A DNA stretch of 64,000 nt, from assembly GCA_021818985.1 (NCBI GenBank), contig JAKASO010000006.1, forward strand, positions 1 through 64,000, in the 5' to 3' direction. Under the pieces are notes generated by a model, which worked only from the letters and a program-made list of their open reading frames with translations, did no database searches and was not told the origin of the DNA. This DNA comes from a bacterium. Its GTDB lineage: Bacteria > SZUA-79 > Acidulodesulfobacterales > Acidulodesulfobacteraceae. Numbering within the stretch: the first letter of the stretch is position 1; each line of letters begins with the position of its first letter. The position numbers and the translations under genes were made by a program. Positions 33,433 through 42,062 of this stretch are shown piece after piece.

Positions 33433-34902
33433 ATGGAAAAGTATATAGTTGTCCTTGATCTCGGAACTACCGGCAACAGGGCTATCGTCTTTGACAGGAA
33501 GGGTCGCGTAACCGCCAAATCCTATTATGAATTTCCTCAAATATATCCAAAGCCCGGCTGGGTTGAAGAAAACCCGGTAGATATATTAAATACGGCTGTT
33601 AAAGCTTTAAACGATGTAATTATGCATGTTGGCGCCGAAAATATCCTGTCCATGGGCATTACAAATCAGAGAGAAACTGTGGTCCTGTGGAATAAAAATA
33701 CAGGGAAACCTGTATATAACGCTATAGTATGGCAATGCCGAAGGACGAAGCAGATGTGCGACGATCTTAGGCGGCACCGGGATTTTATTAAAAAAAAGAC
33801 TGGATTGTTTTTAGATCCGTATTTTTCAGCCACGAAAATTAAATGGCTCATTGATAATGTTTCAGGCGTTAAGGACGATATTAGAAAAGGGGATGTTATT
33901 TTTGGAACCGTAGATTCCTGGATTTTATGGAACTTAACGGCAAGAAAAGTCCATGCGACCGAAGTAACCAACGCTTCAAGAACACTTTTGTTGAATATAA
34001 AAACACTGAAATACGATCCTGATCTGCTCGATATTTTTGACATTCCAGACAATATCCTTCCTGAAGTGAAAAATAGCGATGCGCTCTTTGGTCTCACCGA
34101 TAAAAACATTACCGGTAAAGAAATACCGGTTACGGCTATTCTCGGTGACCAGCAGGCTTCCCTTTTTGCACATGGAGGGTTTAACACGGGTGTAATTAAA
34201 AATACCTACGGAACGGGGCTTTTTGTAATGACGCAATCCGGCGAGGAATTGATAGCTTCGGATAAATTAATTAGCACTGTGGCGTGGATGCTTAACGGCA
34301 GAACTTATTATGCTCTTGAAGGCGGTGTTTTTGCCGGTGGCGCAGTAATTCAGTGGTTGCGTGACGGGCTAAAACTAATAAAGTCGCCGGATGAAACAGC
34401 GTTAAGGGCTAATGTCGTTAAATCAAATGAAGGGGTATATTTTGTTCCCGCGCTTTCCGGTTTAGGAGCGCCATACTGGGATCCGGATGCAAGGGGTCTT
34501 ATTATCGGCATTACCGGGGGGACCACCGCAGATCATATAATCAGGGCGGCTTTAGAATCTATGTGCTATTCAACAAAGGATATCATATATGAATTTGAGT
34601 CATTAATGGGCTCAGGTCATAAATTAAGGGTTGACGGGAAGGCAAGCGAAAACGATTTTTTAATGCAATTTCAGGCCGATATTCTTAATATGACGGTCGA
34701 AAAGCCTGCCATAACGGAGATGACGGCTTACGGCGTTGCCGGTATGGCCGGTATTTCCGCAGGTTTCTGGACGATAGACGAGTTTTTGGACCTGCTTAAG
34801 ATAGAAAAAAACTATATTCCTTCTATTGATGAAAAAACGAGAGATAAATATTATAACCGCTGGCAAAAAGCCGTTAGAAGGGCTTTTAAGTGGACGAATT
34901 AG
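33433..34902 (+). CDS. glpK: Glycerol kinase
   Basis: A 489-residue FGGY-family carbohydrate kinase. The start at 33433 gives the typical beginning MEKYIVVLDLGTTGNRA and has AGGA 6 bases upstream; a TTG 42 bases earlier would add an atypical tail. Characteristic segments are GITNQRETVVLW near 75, WQCRRT near 100, the catalytic-region GDQQASLFAHG near 238, GTGLFVMTQSG near 260 and YFVPALSGLGAPYW near 336. It phosphorylates glycerol to glycerol-3-phosphate. Glycerol-3-phosphate dehydrogenase and facilitator genes are not next to it. Confidence 0.93.
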   Translation: MEKYIVVLDLGTTGNRAIVFDRKGRVTAKSYYEFPQIYPKPGWVEENPVDILNTAVKALNDVIMHVGAENILSMGITNQRETVVLWNKNTGKPVYNAIVWQCRRTKQMCDDLRRHRDFIKKKTGLFLDPYFSATKIKWLIDNVSGVKDDIRKGDVIFGTVDSWILWNLTARKVHATEVTNASRTLLLNIKTLKYDPDLLDIFDIPDNILPEVKNSDALFGLTDKNITGKEIPVTAILGDQQASLFAHGGFNTGVIKNTYGTGLFVMTQSGEELIASDKLISTVAWMLNGRTYYALEGGVFAGGAVIQWLRDGLKLIKSPDETALRANVVKSNEGVYFVPALSGLGAPYWDPDARGLIIGITGGTTADHIIRAALESMCYSTKDIIYEFESLMGSGHKLRVDGKASENDFLMQFQADILNMTVEKPAITEMTAYGVAGMAGISAGFWTIDEFLDLLKIEKNYIPSIDEKTRDKYYNRWQKAVRRAFKWTN

Positions 34903-35033
34903 CGCATGATACCAAAAATTACTGCCGGCAATTTTGGGCGATATATCCGTATTTATTTTTAAATAACAATAGTATATAATCTTATTCATATATTATATAG
35001 TAAATAAATTAATAATATTTTAACAAATTTAAA

Positions 35034-35090
35034 AACATATATTCACGATACTTATTTATATTTAATTTATGGTGAATATTATATCAGGGG
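35034..35090 (+). promoter_or_regulatory. Leader hairpin directly ahead of a ribosome binding site (copy 2)
   Basis: ATATTCAC (35039-35046) and GTGAATAT (35072-35079) form a perfect 8-base inverted repeat. The right arm is followed by TATAT and CAGGGGG, the ribosome binding site of the gene at 35096. It mirrors copy 1 at 17032-17098: same AACATAT flank on the left, same TATAT-RBS on the right, similar arm distance (about 35 bases), with a changed base pair in the arm. Confidence 0.45.
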
Positions 35091-35095
35091 GTAGA

Positions 35096-35458
35096 ATGGG
35101 TAAATTAATTCTGTTGATTTTAGCCGTCTTTTTTAGTATTAGCGCAGTATCTTCCACTGCATTTGCAGTGGGAAGTTTGTCTGGCAATGCGCCGGCGGCC
35201 ACGGCACTATTCCAATACAAAAAAGGTCTTGGGGCGATGCACGGAAAGTATTACTATACGGCGCTGCAGCATTTTCAAAAGGCCATTATAATAAATCCGC
35301 ATTTTGCGCGGGCTTGGGCACTTATGGGGGTAGCTCTGCATAAGCTCGGTTTTCCGTCTTTAGCAATAGTAAGTATGCAAAAAGCTATAAAATACAACCC
35401 TAAACTGTTATGGGCAAAAAATGATTTGAAACGGTATATTTCTTCTCCGCGCCGCTAA
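35096..35458 (+). CDS. Small exported TPR protein
   Basis: A 120-residue protein. The start at 35096 is preferred since GGGGG lies 6 bases upstream and it gives a regular signal peptide (MGKLILLILAVFF, cleavage near AFA). The mature part has two to three TPR units: KKGLGAMHGKYYYTALQHFQKA, then ARAWALMGVALHKLGFPSLA and MQKAIKYNP. It would act as a periplasmic interaction protein. Function otherwise unknown. It carries the leader hairpin (copy 2) and is followed at 11 bases by a nucleotidyltransferase gene. Confidence 0.7.
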   Translation: MGKLILLILAVFFSISAVSSTAFAVGSLSGNAPAATALFQYKKGLGAMHGKYYYTALQHFQKAIIINPHFARAWALMGVALHKLGFPSLAIVSMQKAIKYNPKLLWAKNDLKRYISSPRR

Positions 35459-35469
35459 TCCTCAAATAA

Positions 35470-36327
35470 ATGAAACGGGATTTCAGGGATTTTGTTCTTT
35501 CCGATGAATTTAGGAACATTTTAAATGCCAAAGAATTAAACCGTTTGGATATCGCTTTTATAGGGTTTTACGGTTCAAGAAATTACGGCATAAGCAGCGA
35601 TGGAAGCGACTATGATTTTTTCGCAGCCTATTATCCAGAGTTTAAGGATTTCTTTAATCATAAGTTTGAAAGGTTTTCCGAACTTACTGAAAGGTATGAT
35701 TACTTTATAACCCCGGTTCACGACTATGTGCATCATGCAATGAGGGGTAATGTTAAGTTTATAGAACCTTTGATGTGTTCGAGTATTTTTTTTATTGAAA
35801 AAGACGAAGAAGGAAAAATTAACATAACCGATTTTTCGAAGAGGCGCTTAAAATATTTTAACCTCCTTAAAAATTATATACTTAATAATTATGAAATAAA
35901 CTTTAATGCCGCTATTGGACTATCGAACAATAAAAAACTCAATATTGTTCAAAACAGGTACACTTCCGCCACTCTTTGCTATAAAGAGATATACGACTTT
36001 GACATTAAAGAAGCAATAAACTCTTTCAGAACGATGTATCTGATCGAAAACTACGTTAAAAATAGAAACTTCGATTTTATGGTCAAAGATAATTATGTGT
36101 ATAAAGATTTTGAAGCTTTTTTGACCGGAATAAAAAATAAAAAGATAAGTAAAGAAGATTTTTTAATCAGATACGAAGAAAAGATGAGTGGGCTTTTAAA
36201 ACTAAAAGACGAAGTTAAATTTAGGTCTTTAGAAGCAAAAAGTATTCTTTTATCGTTAAAAGAACAAATAAAAGAAAGCCTTATTGAAGAGTGTAAGTAT
36301 TTTGCATGCGGTTATAAGCCGGAATAA
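35470..36327 (+). CDS. Nucleotidyltransferase-fold protein (YcgL/RlaP-type)
   Basis: A 285-residue protein. The nucleotidyltransferase active-site pattern appears as GFYGSRNYGISSDGSDYDFFAAY near residues 32-54 (GS...SDxD metal ligands), matching the predicted DNA polymerase beta-like superfamily called YcgL/PF10127. Residues 115-280 form a helical region with charged stretches. The substrate is unknown. It is co-oriented with the TPR gene and 11 bases downstream of it. Confidence 0.65.
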   Translation: MKRDFRDFVLSDEFRNILNAKELNRLDIAFIGFYGSRNYGISSDGSDYDFFAAYYPEFKDFFNHKFERFSELTERYDYFITPVHDYVHHAMRGNVKFIEPLMCSSIFFIEKDEEGKINITDFSKRRLKYFNLLKNYILNNYEINFNAAIGLSNNKKLNIVQNRYTSATLCYKEIYDFDIKEAINSFRTMYLIENYVKNRNFDFMVKDNYVYKDFEAFLTGIKNKKISKEDFLIRYEEKMSGLLKLKDEVKFRSLEAKSILLSLKEQIKESLIEECKYFACGYKPE

Positions 36328-36401
36328 GAGCGGAGGGTGGTTAAAAATGTGCCGTCTGCTAAGGTTTACGGCGTTCGATGTTTGTCCAGTGCCTGCAAAT
36401 G

Positions 36402-37241
36402 TTATTCTGTCCGCACCAAAAATATATTGTCTATAAGCCTTACTCCTGACAATCTGACGGCTGAAAGAAGAATATCCCCGTTTTCTGTCGCCTTTTTTTC
36501 ATAAGCCAGTTCTTTATCCATAATCTTGACATAATCAATATGAAACCCGTTTTTTATTAGTTCTAAGGTTGTAAAAAGCGTCAATTTTTCTGCCGATATC
36601 TCTCCCGAATTAAATAAAGAGGCGGTATTGGACAATATTTTATAGAAATTGCAGGCGTGTTTCCTGTCTTTTTCATTTAGATACAGGTTCCTTGAACTTA
36701 GGGCAAGGCCGCCTGTATCCCTAACCGTCGGCACCGGCACTATTTTTATGTCAGGATAATAATCTTCCGCCATTTTTTTGATCATAATATACTGCTGGTA
36801 GTCTTTTAGCCCGAAAAAGGCAAAGCTGGGGTTTATTGCCGAAAAAAGCTTCATTATTATTGTAAGGACGCCCTGGAAATGTCCCGGCCTGAATAAACCG
36901 CAAAGGATGTTTGAAAGATAAGGATTAACGACGAACGTGGCGGTTTCGGCTGTTATATTTTCTAAAGGAATAAAAAGAATATCCGCTTTAAGCTCTTCCA
37001 AGAATTTTATATCCCCATCATTATCCCGTGGATATGTGTCGTAGTCTTCGCCTTTGCCGAACTGCAAAGGATTGACGTATATTGAAACTATCGCCTTTCC
37101 GTATTTTAAAGCTTCTTTTATAAGTGCTGCATGACCTTCATGAAGTTTGCCCATTGTCGGAATGAACGATATTTTTTCACCAGCTTTTTTTAACTCTTTG
37201 TTTAAAGCTTTAATCTCTTCAATTTTGTTGACAATTTTCAT
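36402..37241 (-). CDS. panC: Pantothenate synthetase PanC
   Basis: A 279-residue protein (start ATG at 37241, giving MKIVNKIEEI). The nucleotide-binding motif FIPTMGKLHEGHAALI lies near residues 26-41 with the HxGH signature, GKGEDYDTYPRD near 61, and DTGGLALSSRNLYL near 176. It condenses pantoate and beta-alanine, the latter being produced by the panD product two genes upstream. It is last in the minus-strand unit fxsA-panD-amidohydrolase-panC. Confidence 0.93.
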   Translation of the reverse strand: MKIVNKIEEIKALNKELKKAGEKISFIPTMGKLHEGHAALIKEALKYGKAIVSIYVNPLQFGKGEDYDTYPRDNDGDIKFLEELKADILFIPLENITAETATFVVNPYLSNILCGLFRPGHFQGVLTIIMKLFSAINPSFAFFGLKDYQQYIMIKKMAEDYYPDIKIVPVPTVRDTGGLALSSRNLYLNEKDRKHACNFYKILSNTASLFNSGEISAEKLTLFTTLELIKNGFHIDYVKIMDKELAYEKKATENGDILLSAVRLSGVRLIDNIFLVRTE

Positions 37242-37423
37242 TAAATTAATTGAACCGTCCAAATCTTGCGCATTTAAATAAAGCGCTTATGAACGCGGTC
37301 TGACCCCTCCTTCTTCTGATTTTCTAATTAATAAAATTTTTACCGTTATTACCGTAACCGTACCTAGTAGTTAGCCGAAGCATTTCAGTTTTGCACGCTT
37401 TTGAGCGTAGGGCAATCTATTGT

Positions 37424-38746
37424 TTAAAATTCTTTCCCGCCTGTTAAAACCTGCAAGATGTCATTATTGTCAAACGATAAAATGTTATCGTATATATTAT
37501 TTTCGCAAAGCATCAATCCCCGCGGTATTCTAAAAATAACAATATCCGCTAAAGCCCCTTTTTTTAAAGTTGCCGTAACCGGCGGCATATTTAATACTTT
37601 TGCGCCATTTACCGTGGCAATATGGAACAGTTCTCTTGCCGTTACATTGCGGTGGATTTTTTTTGCGTATTTTAATTCATCGAGCATACTTAAAGAACTG
37701 TTTGAATAAAGGCTGTCCGTTCCAAGCGATACGTTTATTCCATTATCTAAAAGCTTTCTTAAAGGGAGAACCCTTGATTTGAAAAAAGCGTTGCTCCTCG
37801 GGCAATGGATAACACTTACTCCCGATCTTTTTATAATTTCTATATCCTTACTGGCTATATAGTTGGCATGGATAATAGATGTCCGGGGAGTCAATATTCC
37901 GAGCGAATCTAAATATGCGATCGGGGAACGAAAGGTTTCAAAAGGTTTTGAAAATTTCCTTAAATTAAGGTTTGTCAATAGATTTTCTGAAATATCCCCT
38001 GTTCCTTGCGATATAAATTGGGTTTCTGCTTCGCTTTCGGAGGCATGGATCGTTATATCGAGCCGCCATTTTTTATTTTTCTTTACTATTTTTTTAAAAA
38101 GCTCTTTTGAAACCGAATAGACCGAGTGCGCCGAGATGCCGAAAGAAAATCCGCCGTAAGGGGCGGTCTTTAATTTTAATAAAAAGTTTTGCGCTTTTTC
38201 AAATTCTTCTATTTTTATATCGGATAAAGAAGGATCGAGCCCCCTGATTTCAATAAAACCCTTAATCCTTGGGATATGCGTAGACACTAACGCGCCGTTA
38301 AGCCCCCCTTGCGATATATATTGCATGCCGTCCTGATTGATAGATGCGGATGATAACGCATCGTTAAGGTTTTCAAGAGAAATTATATCGCATATTGAGG
38401 TAGTCCCCCCTGCGGTTAGTTCACGAAAAGCCTTTTTTCTTAAAATAGCCGTATTTTTCTTACCTGCGGCTTTTCTCAGTTCGATTAAAGAAAGCACCCA
38501 TTCGGAAAATATGCGGGGGGTATCGTTTTTTACTTCTATGGTAAGATCGGTATGGGTATGGGTATTGATAAAACCCGGAATTATCAGAAGGTCTTTACAG
38601 GCGCTGCCGTGTTCTTTATCAATAGAAAGTATTTTGCCGCTGGTTTTATCAATGAGCAAGCTTGCATTTTCTATAAAAGGTCCGGTATCGTTCGTTAAAA
38701 TATATCTTGCGCGGATTTTCTTCAGCCGGTTGTTATTTAACGACAT
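37424..38746 (-). CDS. Metal-dependent amidohydrolase (SAH/aminofutalosine deaminase-like)
   Basis: A 440-residue cytosine-deaminase-like hydrolase. The start at 38746 is inside panD's 3' end (14-base overlap). Metal ligands lie in NTHTHTDLT, in AHSVYSVS and HASESEAE and in GTDSLYSNSSLSMLDEL; the C-terminal beta domain closes with LKKGALADIVIFRIP. Related enzymes deaminate S-adenosylhomocysteine, guanine or 6-amino-6-deoxyfutalosine (menaquinone pathway, MqnX). The HTHTD form does not decide among these. It sits between panD and panC, an unusual place. Confidence 0.72.
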   Translation of the reverse strand: MSLNNNRLKKIRARYILTNDTGPFIENASLLIDKTSGKILSIDKEHGSACKDLLIIPGFINTHTHTDLTIEVKNDTPRIFSEWVLSLIELRKAAGKKNTAILRKKAFRELTAGGTTSICDIISLENLNDALSSASINQDGMQYISQGGLNGALVSTHIPRIKGFIEIRGLDPSLSDIKIEEFEKAQNFLLKLKTAPYGGFSFGISAHSVYSVSKELFKKIVKKNKKWRLDITIHASESEAETQFISQGTGDISENLLTNLNLRKFSKPFETFRSPIAYLDSLGILTPRTSIIHANYIASKDIEIIKRSGVSVIHCPRSNAFFKSRVLPLRKLLDNGINVSLGTDSLYSNSSLSMLDELKYAKKIHRNVTARELFHIATVNGAKVLNMPPVTATLKKGALADIVIFRIPRGLMLCENNIYDNILSFDNNDILQVLTGGKEF

Positions 38747-39092
38747 TGGAAATATGGTTTTTATCATCCACATAAACAATGGCCGGTTTTGCCGTACTTG
38801 CTTCTTTTTCATCAAAAAGCGCAAACGAAGCTATGATAATGACGTCATTTATCTGAACAAGACGCGAAGCGGCGCCGTTAACAATAATACTGCCCGAATT
38901 TTTAGGCGCTGGTATCGCATATGTTTCAAAACGTTTACCGTTGTTAATATTCCAGATATTAACCTTTTCATAAGGCAGAATATTTGCTTCTATCATTAGT
39001 TGCTCGTCTATCAAAACAGACCCTTCGTAATTGAGATTGGCATCTGTTATCCGAGCCCTGTGAATCTTGGATTTAAGTAAAAATTTTAGCAT
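38733..39092 (-). CDS. panD: Aspartate 1-decarboxylase PanD
   Basis: A 119-residue proenzyme. The self-cleavage site Gly24-Ser25 in NYEGSVLID generates the pyruvoyl group, and the active-site residues around FLLKSKIHRARITDANLNY and FETYAIPAPKNSGSIIVNGAASRLV are standard. The enzyme makes beta-alanine for pantothenate. The amidohydrolase gene overlaps its last codons. Confidence 0.95.
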   Translation of the reverse strand: MLKFLLKSKIHRARITDANLNYEGSVLIDEQLMIEANILPYEKVNIWNINNGKRFETYAIPAPKNSGSIIVNGAASRLVQINDVIIIASFALFDEKEASTAKPAIVYVDDKNHISNVVK

Positions 39093-39150
39093 AAGTCAGA
39101 ATATTATAAATATTAAGATGTTTTGAAATTTTTTGAAAGTTAAAAGACAA

Positions 39151-39564
39151 TTAAAAAACACCGGGATTGTTTTTGAAGCCGTAGATGATAAAATCTTTAA
39201 ATTGACTTTTAAGATATTTAAATATCCCATATAACATTAAGTAATTTAAATAAGGTATTAAAAATAAAATAGCAATACCGTCGGTAACAAAGCCGGGTAT
39301 AAGAAAAAAAAGTCCTGCAATGTAATAAGATATTATTTTGAGTAAGCTTTTTGATAGCGGCATCCCGTTTACGTAATCCGTTAAAGTGTTCTTGGACGCA
39401 TTTATCTTGACCCTCTTTGTTATTAAATAACCGGCTGCGCTAAACACAATCAGTAACAGCGCTGAATAAAAAAAGCCTATCCTGAATGAAACTTCCACAA
39501 ATACGAAAATTTCAATGAATAAATAAACTAATAGAGCCAAAAATATTTTAGGAAACACTCCCAT
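39151..39564 (-). CDS. fxsA: FxsA-like membrane protein
   Basis: A 137-residue polytopic protein with three to four hydrophobic helices; ATG at 39564 is chosen over a TTG 9 bases upstream. Family features are the IEIFVFVEVSFRIGF N-terminal segment and GLFFLIPGFVTDGIAILFLIP, the G-x-x-L-x-x-P-G-F-x-T-D signature near 88-104. FxsA was named for exclusion of phage T7 by F plasmid; its cellular role is unclear. It is the first gene of the panD-containing minus-strand unit, 58 bases before panD. Confidence 0.78.
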   Translation of the reverse strand: MGVFPKIFLALLVYLFIEIFVFVEVSFRIGFFYSALLLIVFSAAGYLITKRVKINASKNTLTDYVNGMPLSKSLLKIISYYIAGLFFLIPGFVTDGIAILFLIPYLNYLMLYGIFKYLKSQFKDFIIYGFKNNPGVF

Positions 39565-39731
39565 AATTAACAAATATTATATATATACTTTATTATTTAT
39601 ATATTATATATATATTTATAACAGATGTCAAAGTTTGCAGCAGACTCTAATTCCGGACGAACACGAAGAAAGGGAGGAGTGTTAATCCAGAAAATAAAAT
39701 TTCTACTAGCAATTTTAGGACTTTTTAATTA

Positions 39732-39762
39732 TTGACAATTTGGTTATTTTATGGAATATAAT
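39732..39762 (+). promoter_or_regulatory. Promoter of the DUF3365-HAMP gene
   Basis: A consensus -35 TTGACA at 39732-39737 is followed after 17 bases by AATATA (39755-39760) or after 19 bases by TATAAT (39757-39762). The gene begins 60 bases further. The perfect TTGACA makes it one of the better promoter candidates in the window. Confidence 0.5.
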
Positions 39763-39822
39763 AAGTATGTTTAATATGGTAACCTAAATTAATAAAAAGA
39801 TAAAAAGAATGGAGGGGCAGCT

Positions 39823-40743
39823 ATGTTTAAAAATCTTTCTTTAAAATGGAAATTTACTTTAATCATGCTTGTAGTTGGTTTTTTTGCCAACCTTACCGTG
39901 GCTATCGGCGCTTTATATTTTATCCAGGGTTTTAAGAAAAAAGAATTAATGCGTGAGGCAAACATTGTGCTGGTTGCCGAAAAAGCTGCCAGGGATTATA
40001 CCTCCCAGTCATTAAGGCCGGCTGTTTTGAAAGCGGTGCCTAAAAAATTTGTGATACAGGGAGAATCTGCAACATTTGTTGCTATGGGCATAGCTAAGAG
40101 AATAAGGAAGTTTCTGCCTGACTATATTTTTGCGGAACCCACTTTAAATCCATTAAACTTGGAAAACTTAGCAACCCCTTTTGAAAGAACTGTGATATCA
40201 AAATTTAAGGCCAATCCGCAGATCAAATCAATAACCGGTTTTCATAAGTCCTACTTTTACGTTATGAAACCTGTTATTGCGCAGAAGGGTTGTATGATAT
40301 GTCACGGAACCCTTAGCGAAATTCCTCCGAATATTAAAACCGCCCTTTTTACAAGATACGGCGATACCCCGGGTCATATTCACGGATTTAACTGGAAGGT
40401 CGGTCATGTTGTAGGCACTATTAGCGTTTTTGTGCCGACAAAATATATTAACGAAGCAGCTATTAAAAATACGATAATTATTGCCATCGCGATTTTTGGT
40501 TTGCCGTTCATAGCTCTTTTAATAGCGCTTTATTTTATAAACAAGGCTATCATAAAACCGATCCATAAAATGACGAATTTAGCCGAAGATGTATCTATGG
40601 GCAAATCCACAGCAGATTTTGATATTTCTTCTAATGATGAAATCGGCGCTCTTGCCAAATCATTTAATCGCCTTAAACGGAGCTATCTTAAAGCGATTGA
40701 AATGCTTACTCATAAAGGCAGTGATAAAGATAAAGAAAAATAA
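39823..40743 (+). CDS. Membrane heme-binding DUF3365 sensor with HAMP domain, no output domain
   Basis: A 306-residue protein: membrane helix at about residues 10-34, a periplasmic Tll0287-like (DUF3365) domain at 35-210 with the covalent heme motif Cys157-Met-Ile-Cys160-His161 (GCMICHGTLSEIP), a second membrane helix at about 215-240, and a HAMP domain at 241-295. The protein ends there, with neither kinase nor chemoreceptor nor cyclase domain. The heme would sense redox or gas state in the periplasm. It precedes the glycogen gene block by 119 bases, on the same strand, with its own promoter. The truncation after HAMP is real in this sequence, not a frameshift signal. Confidence 0.82.
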   Translation: MFKNLSLKWKFTLIMLVVGFFANLTVAIGALYFIQGFKKKELMREANIVLVAEKAARDYTSQSLRPAVLKAVPKKFVIQGESATFVAMGIAKRIRKFLPDYIFAEPTLNPLNLENLATPFERTVISKFKANPQIKSITGFHKSYFYVMKPVIAQKGCMICHGTLSEIPPNIKTALFTRYGDTPGHIHGFNWKVGHVVGTISVFVPTKYINEAAIKNTIIIAIAIFGLPFIALLIALYFINKAIIKPIHKMTNLAEDVSMGKSTADFDISSNDEIGALAKSFNRLKRSYLKAIEMLTHKGSDKDKEK

Positions 40744-40862
40744 CGGTTTAATATAATTGGCTTGAGATATTATATATAATAATTATATATAATATAATAT
40801 AAGGTTCAAGAAATATTTAATAATGGTAAAGAAGTAAAAAAAATAAAAGGAGGCGACTATTT

Positions 40863-41975
40863 TTGAGCAGCGATATCGTTATTATTTTAAGTGATAAGGT
40901 TAAAATCATTGCCAATTCAGAAAAGAAAAAGGCGGCGTTCTTAAAGATATCGGATAAAACAAAGCGCAAGGCAAGGATCGAATCCTTATATAAAAAGGCT
41001 AACGAAGATTCCAAGGAATTTAACAAAAGAAAACTTCTTGCTACATTTAATCCGGTTATTGGCGGTTTTATATCTTTAAACGGGGATATTTGCGGCTCTG
41101 ATAAAAATAATCTGATCAGCCTTGCCGGCGAATTTTTTAATTCGCTCGATAAATATTTTGGGATCAAAGTATTTAATTATATGCTTTACGATATCGATAA
41201 ATTTTCAAAATTTTTTCAATGGGAGGCGCTAAATTACAGTTTTTCCACTCATAAAGTAATCAGGGGCAATTATATTAAAAGCAGGGTTAAAGAATTAAAT
41301 GGGCTGGCAGAAAAAATATTTTCCAGATATGAAACGCATGGAGCCGGCATAAACTGGACTGTAAACGATATTGAAAGTGCAAGCGGACAAACCGCCGTTA
41401 AGAAAAAGATTACAGGAGAATCAGAGGAAGAGGTGCTTAAACCATTTAAACCGGATATTTGGCGCAATATCCAAACCGAGGTTAATCTTATATCTGCTGC
41501 ATGGAGTTTATTAAGTCCAAAAGGCATTACCCCGGTGCTTGAACCCGGTATGCCGGCAGAAGTCAATAATGCGAGCTGGATCAGAATCTATTTTCAAAAG
41601 CCGCAGGTTCGCCAGATAACATGGAGACTTAGGCACAATCCTGAAATGAAAAGTGTAAAGCCTCTTGTTAGGGTGTATGCTGATGAAACTATGTTATGGT
41701 ATGAGACTTTAAGCTTATTAACTGGAAGCAAATATATTATTTTTCCTGAAAAATTAGAGCTATCGAGGACATGGGCAGAGATAGGTTATATTACAGATTC
41801 CGGAGAATTCATTTTTGTTGCAAGAACGCCTGTATGGCCGCCTGACTGTTTGTTTAAACCGTCCCCAAATAAAAGCGCTCCGAGAAAAATACCAAAAAAA
41901 CTATCTTTAATGGGAGCAACTGAAAGCTTCAAAGCTGGAGGAATTATACCTGGAAGTTTACAGGGAAGCTTATAA
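40863..41975 (+). CDS. DUF4912-domain protein
   Basis: A 370-residue soluble protein starting at a TTG with AAGGAGG nine bases ahead. The DUF4912 domain is at about residues 235-335: SWIRIYFQKPQVRQITWRL, VRVYADETMLWYETL and AEIGYITDSGEFIFVART. The N-terminal 200 residues are lysine-rich and mostly helical. DUF4912 proteins commonly sit next to GH57 glucan branching enzyme genes, as here (87 bases upstream of one). The role is unknown; carbohydrate-binding or regulation of glucan metabolism are plausible. Confidence 0.7.
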   Translation: MSSDIVIILSDKVKIIANSEKKKAAFLKISDKTKRKARIESLYKKANEDSKEFNKRKLLATFNPVIGGFISLNGDICGSDKNNLISLAGEFFNSLDKYFGIKVFNYMLYDIDKFSKFFQWEALNYSFSTHKVIRGNYIKSRVKELNGLAEKIFSRYETHGAGINWTVNDIESASGQTAVKKKITGESEEEVLKPFKPDIWRNIQTEVNLISAAWSLLSPKGITPVLEPGMPAEVNNASWIRIYFQKPQVRQITWRLRHNPEMKSVKPLVRVYADETMLWYETLSLLTGSKYIIFPEKLELSRTWAEIGYITDSGEFIFVARTPVWPPDCLFKPSPNKSAPRKIPKKLSLMGATESFKAGGIIPGSLQGSL

Positions 41976-42062
41976 ATCAATTTCTTACAATTTCTGTTTC
42001 TTTGATTATAAAATATAAAATATTACGGATTATATGGATCATAAGAGATAAAGAGAGGTAAA

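Noticed and set aside
36347-36433. Short ATG ORF with GGAGGG upstream after the nucleotidyltransferase gene
   Set aside because: About 28 codons, runs into panC on the opposite strand, no recognisable features; probably chance.
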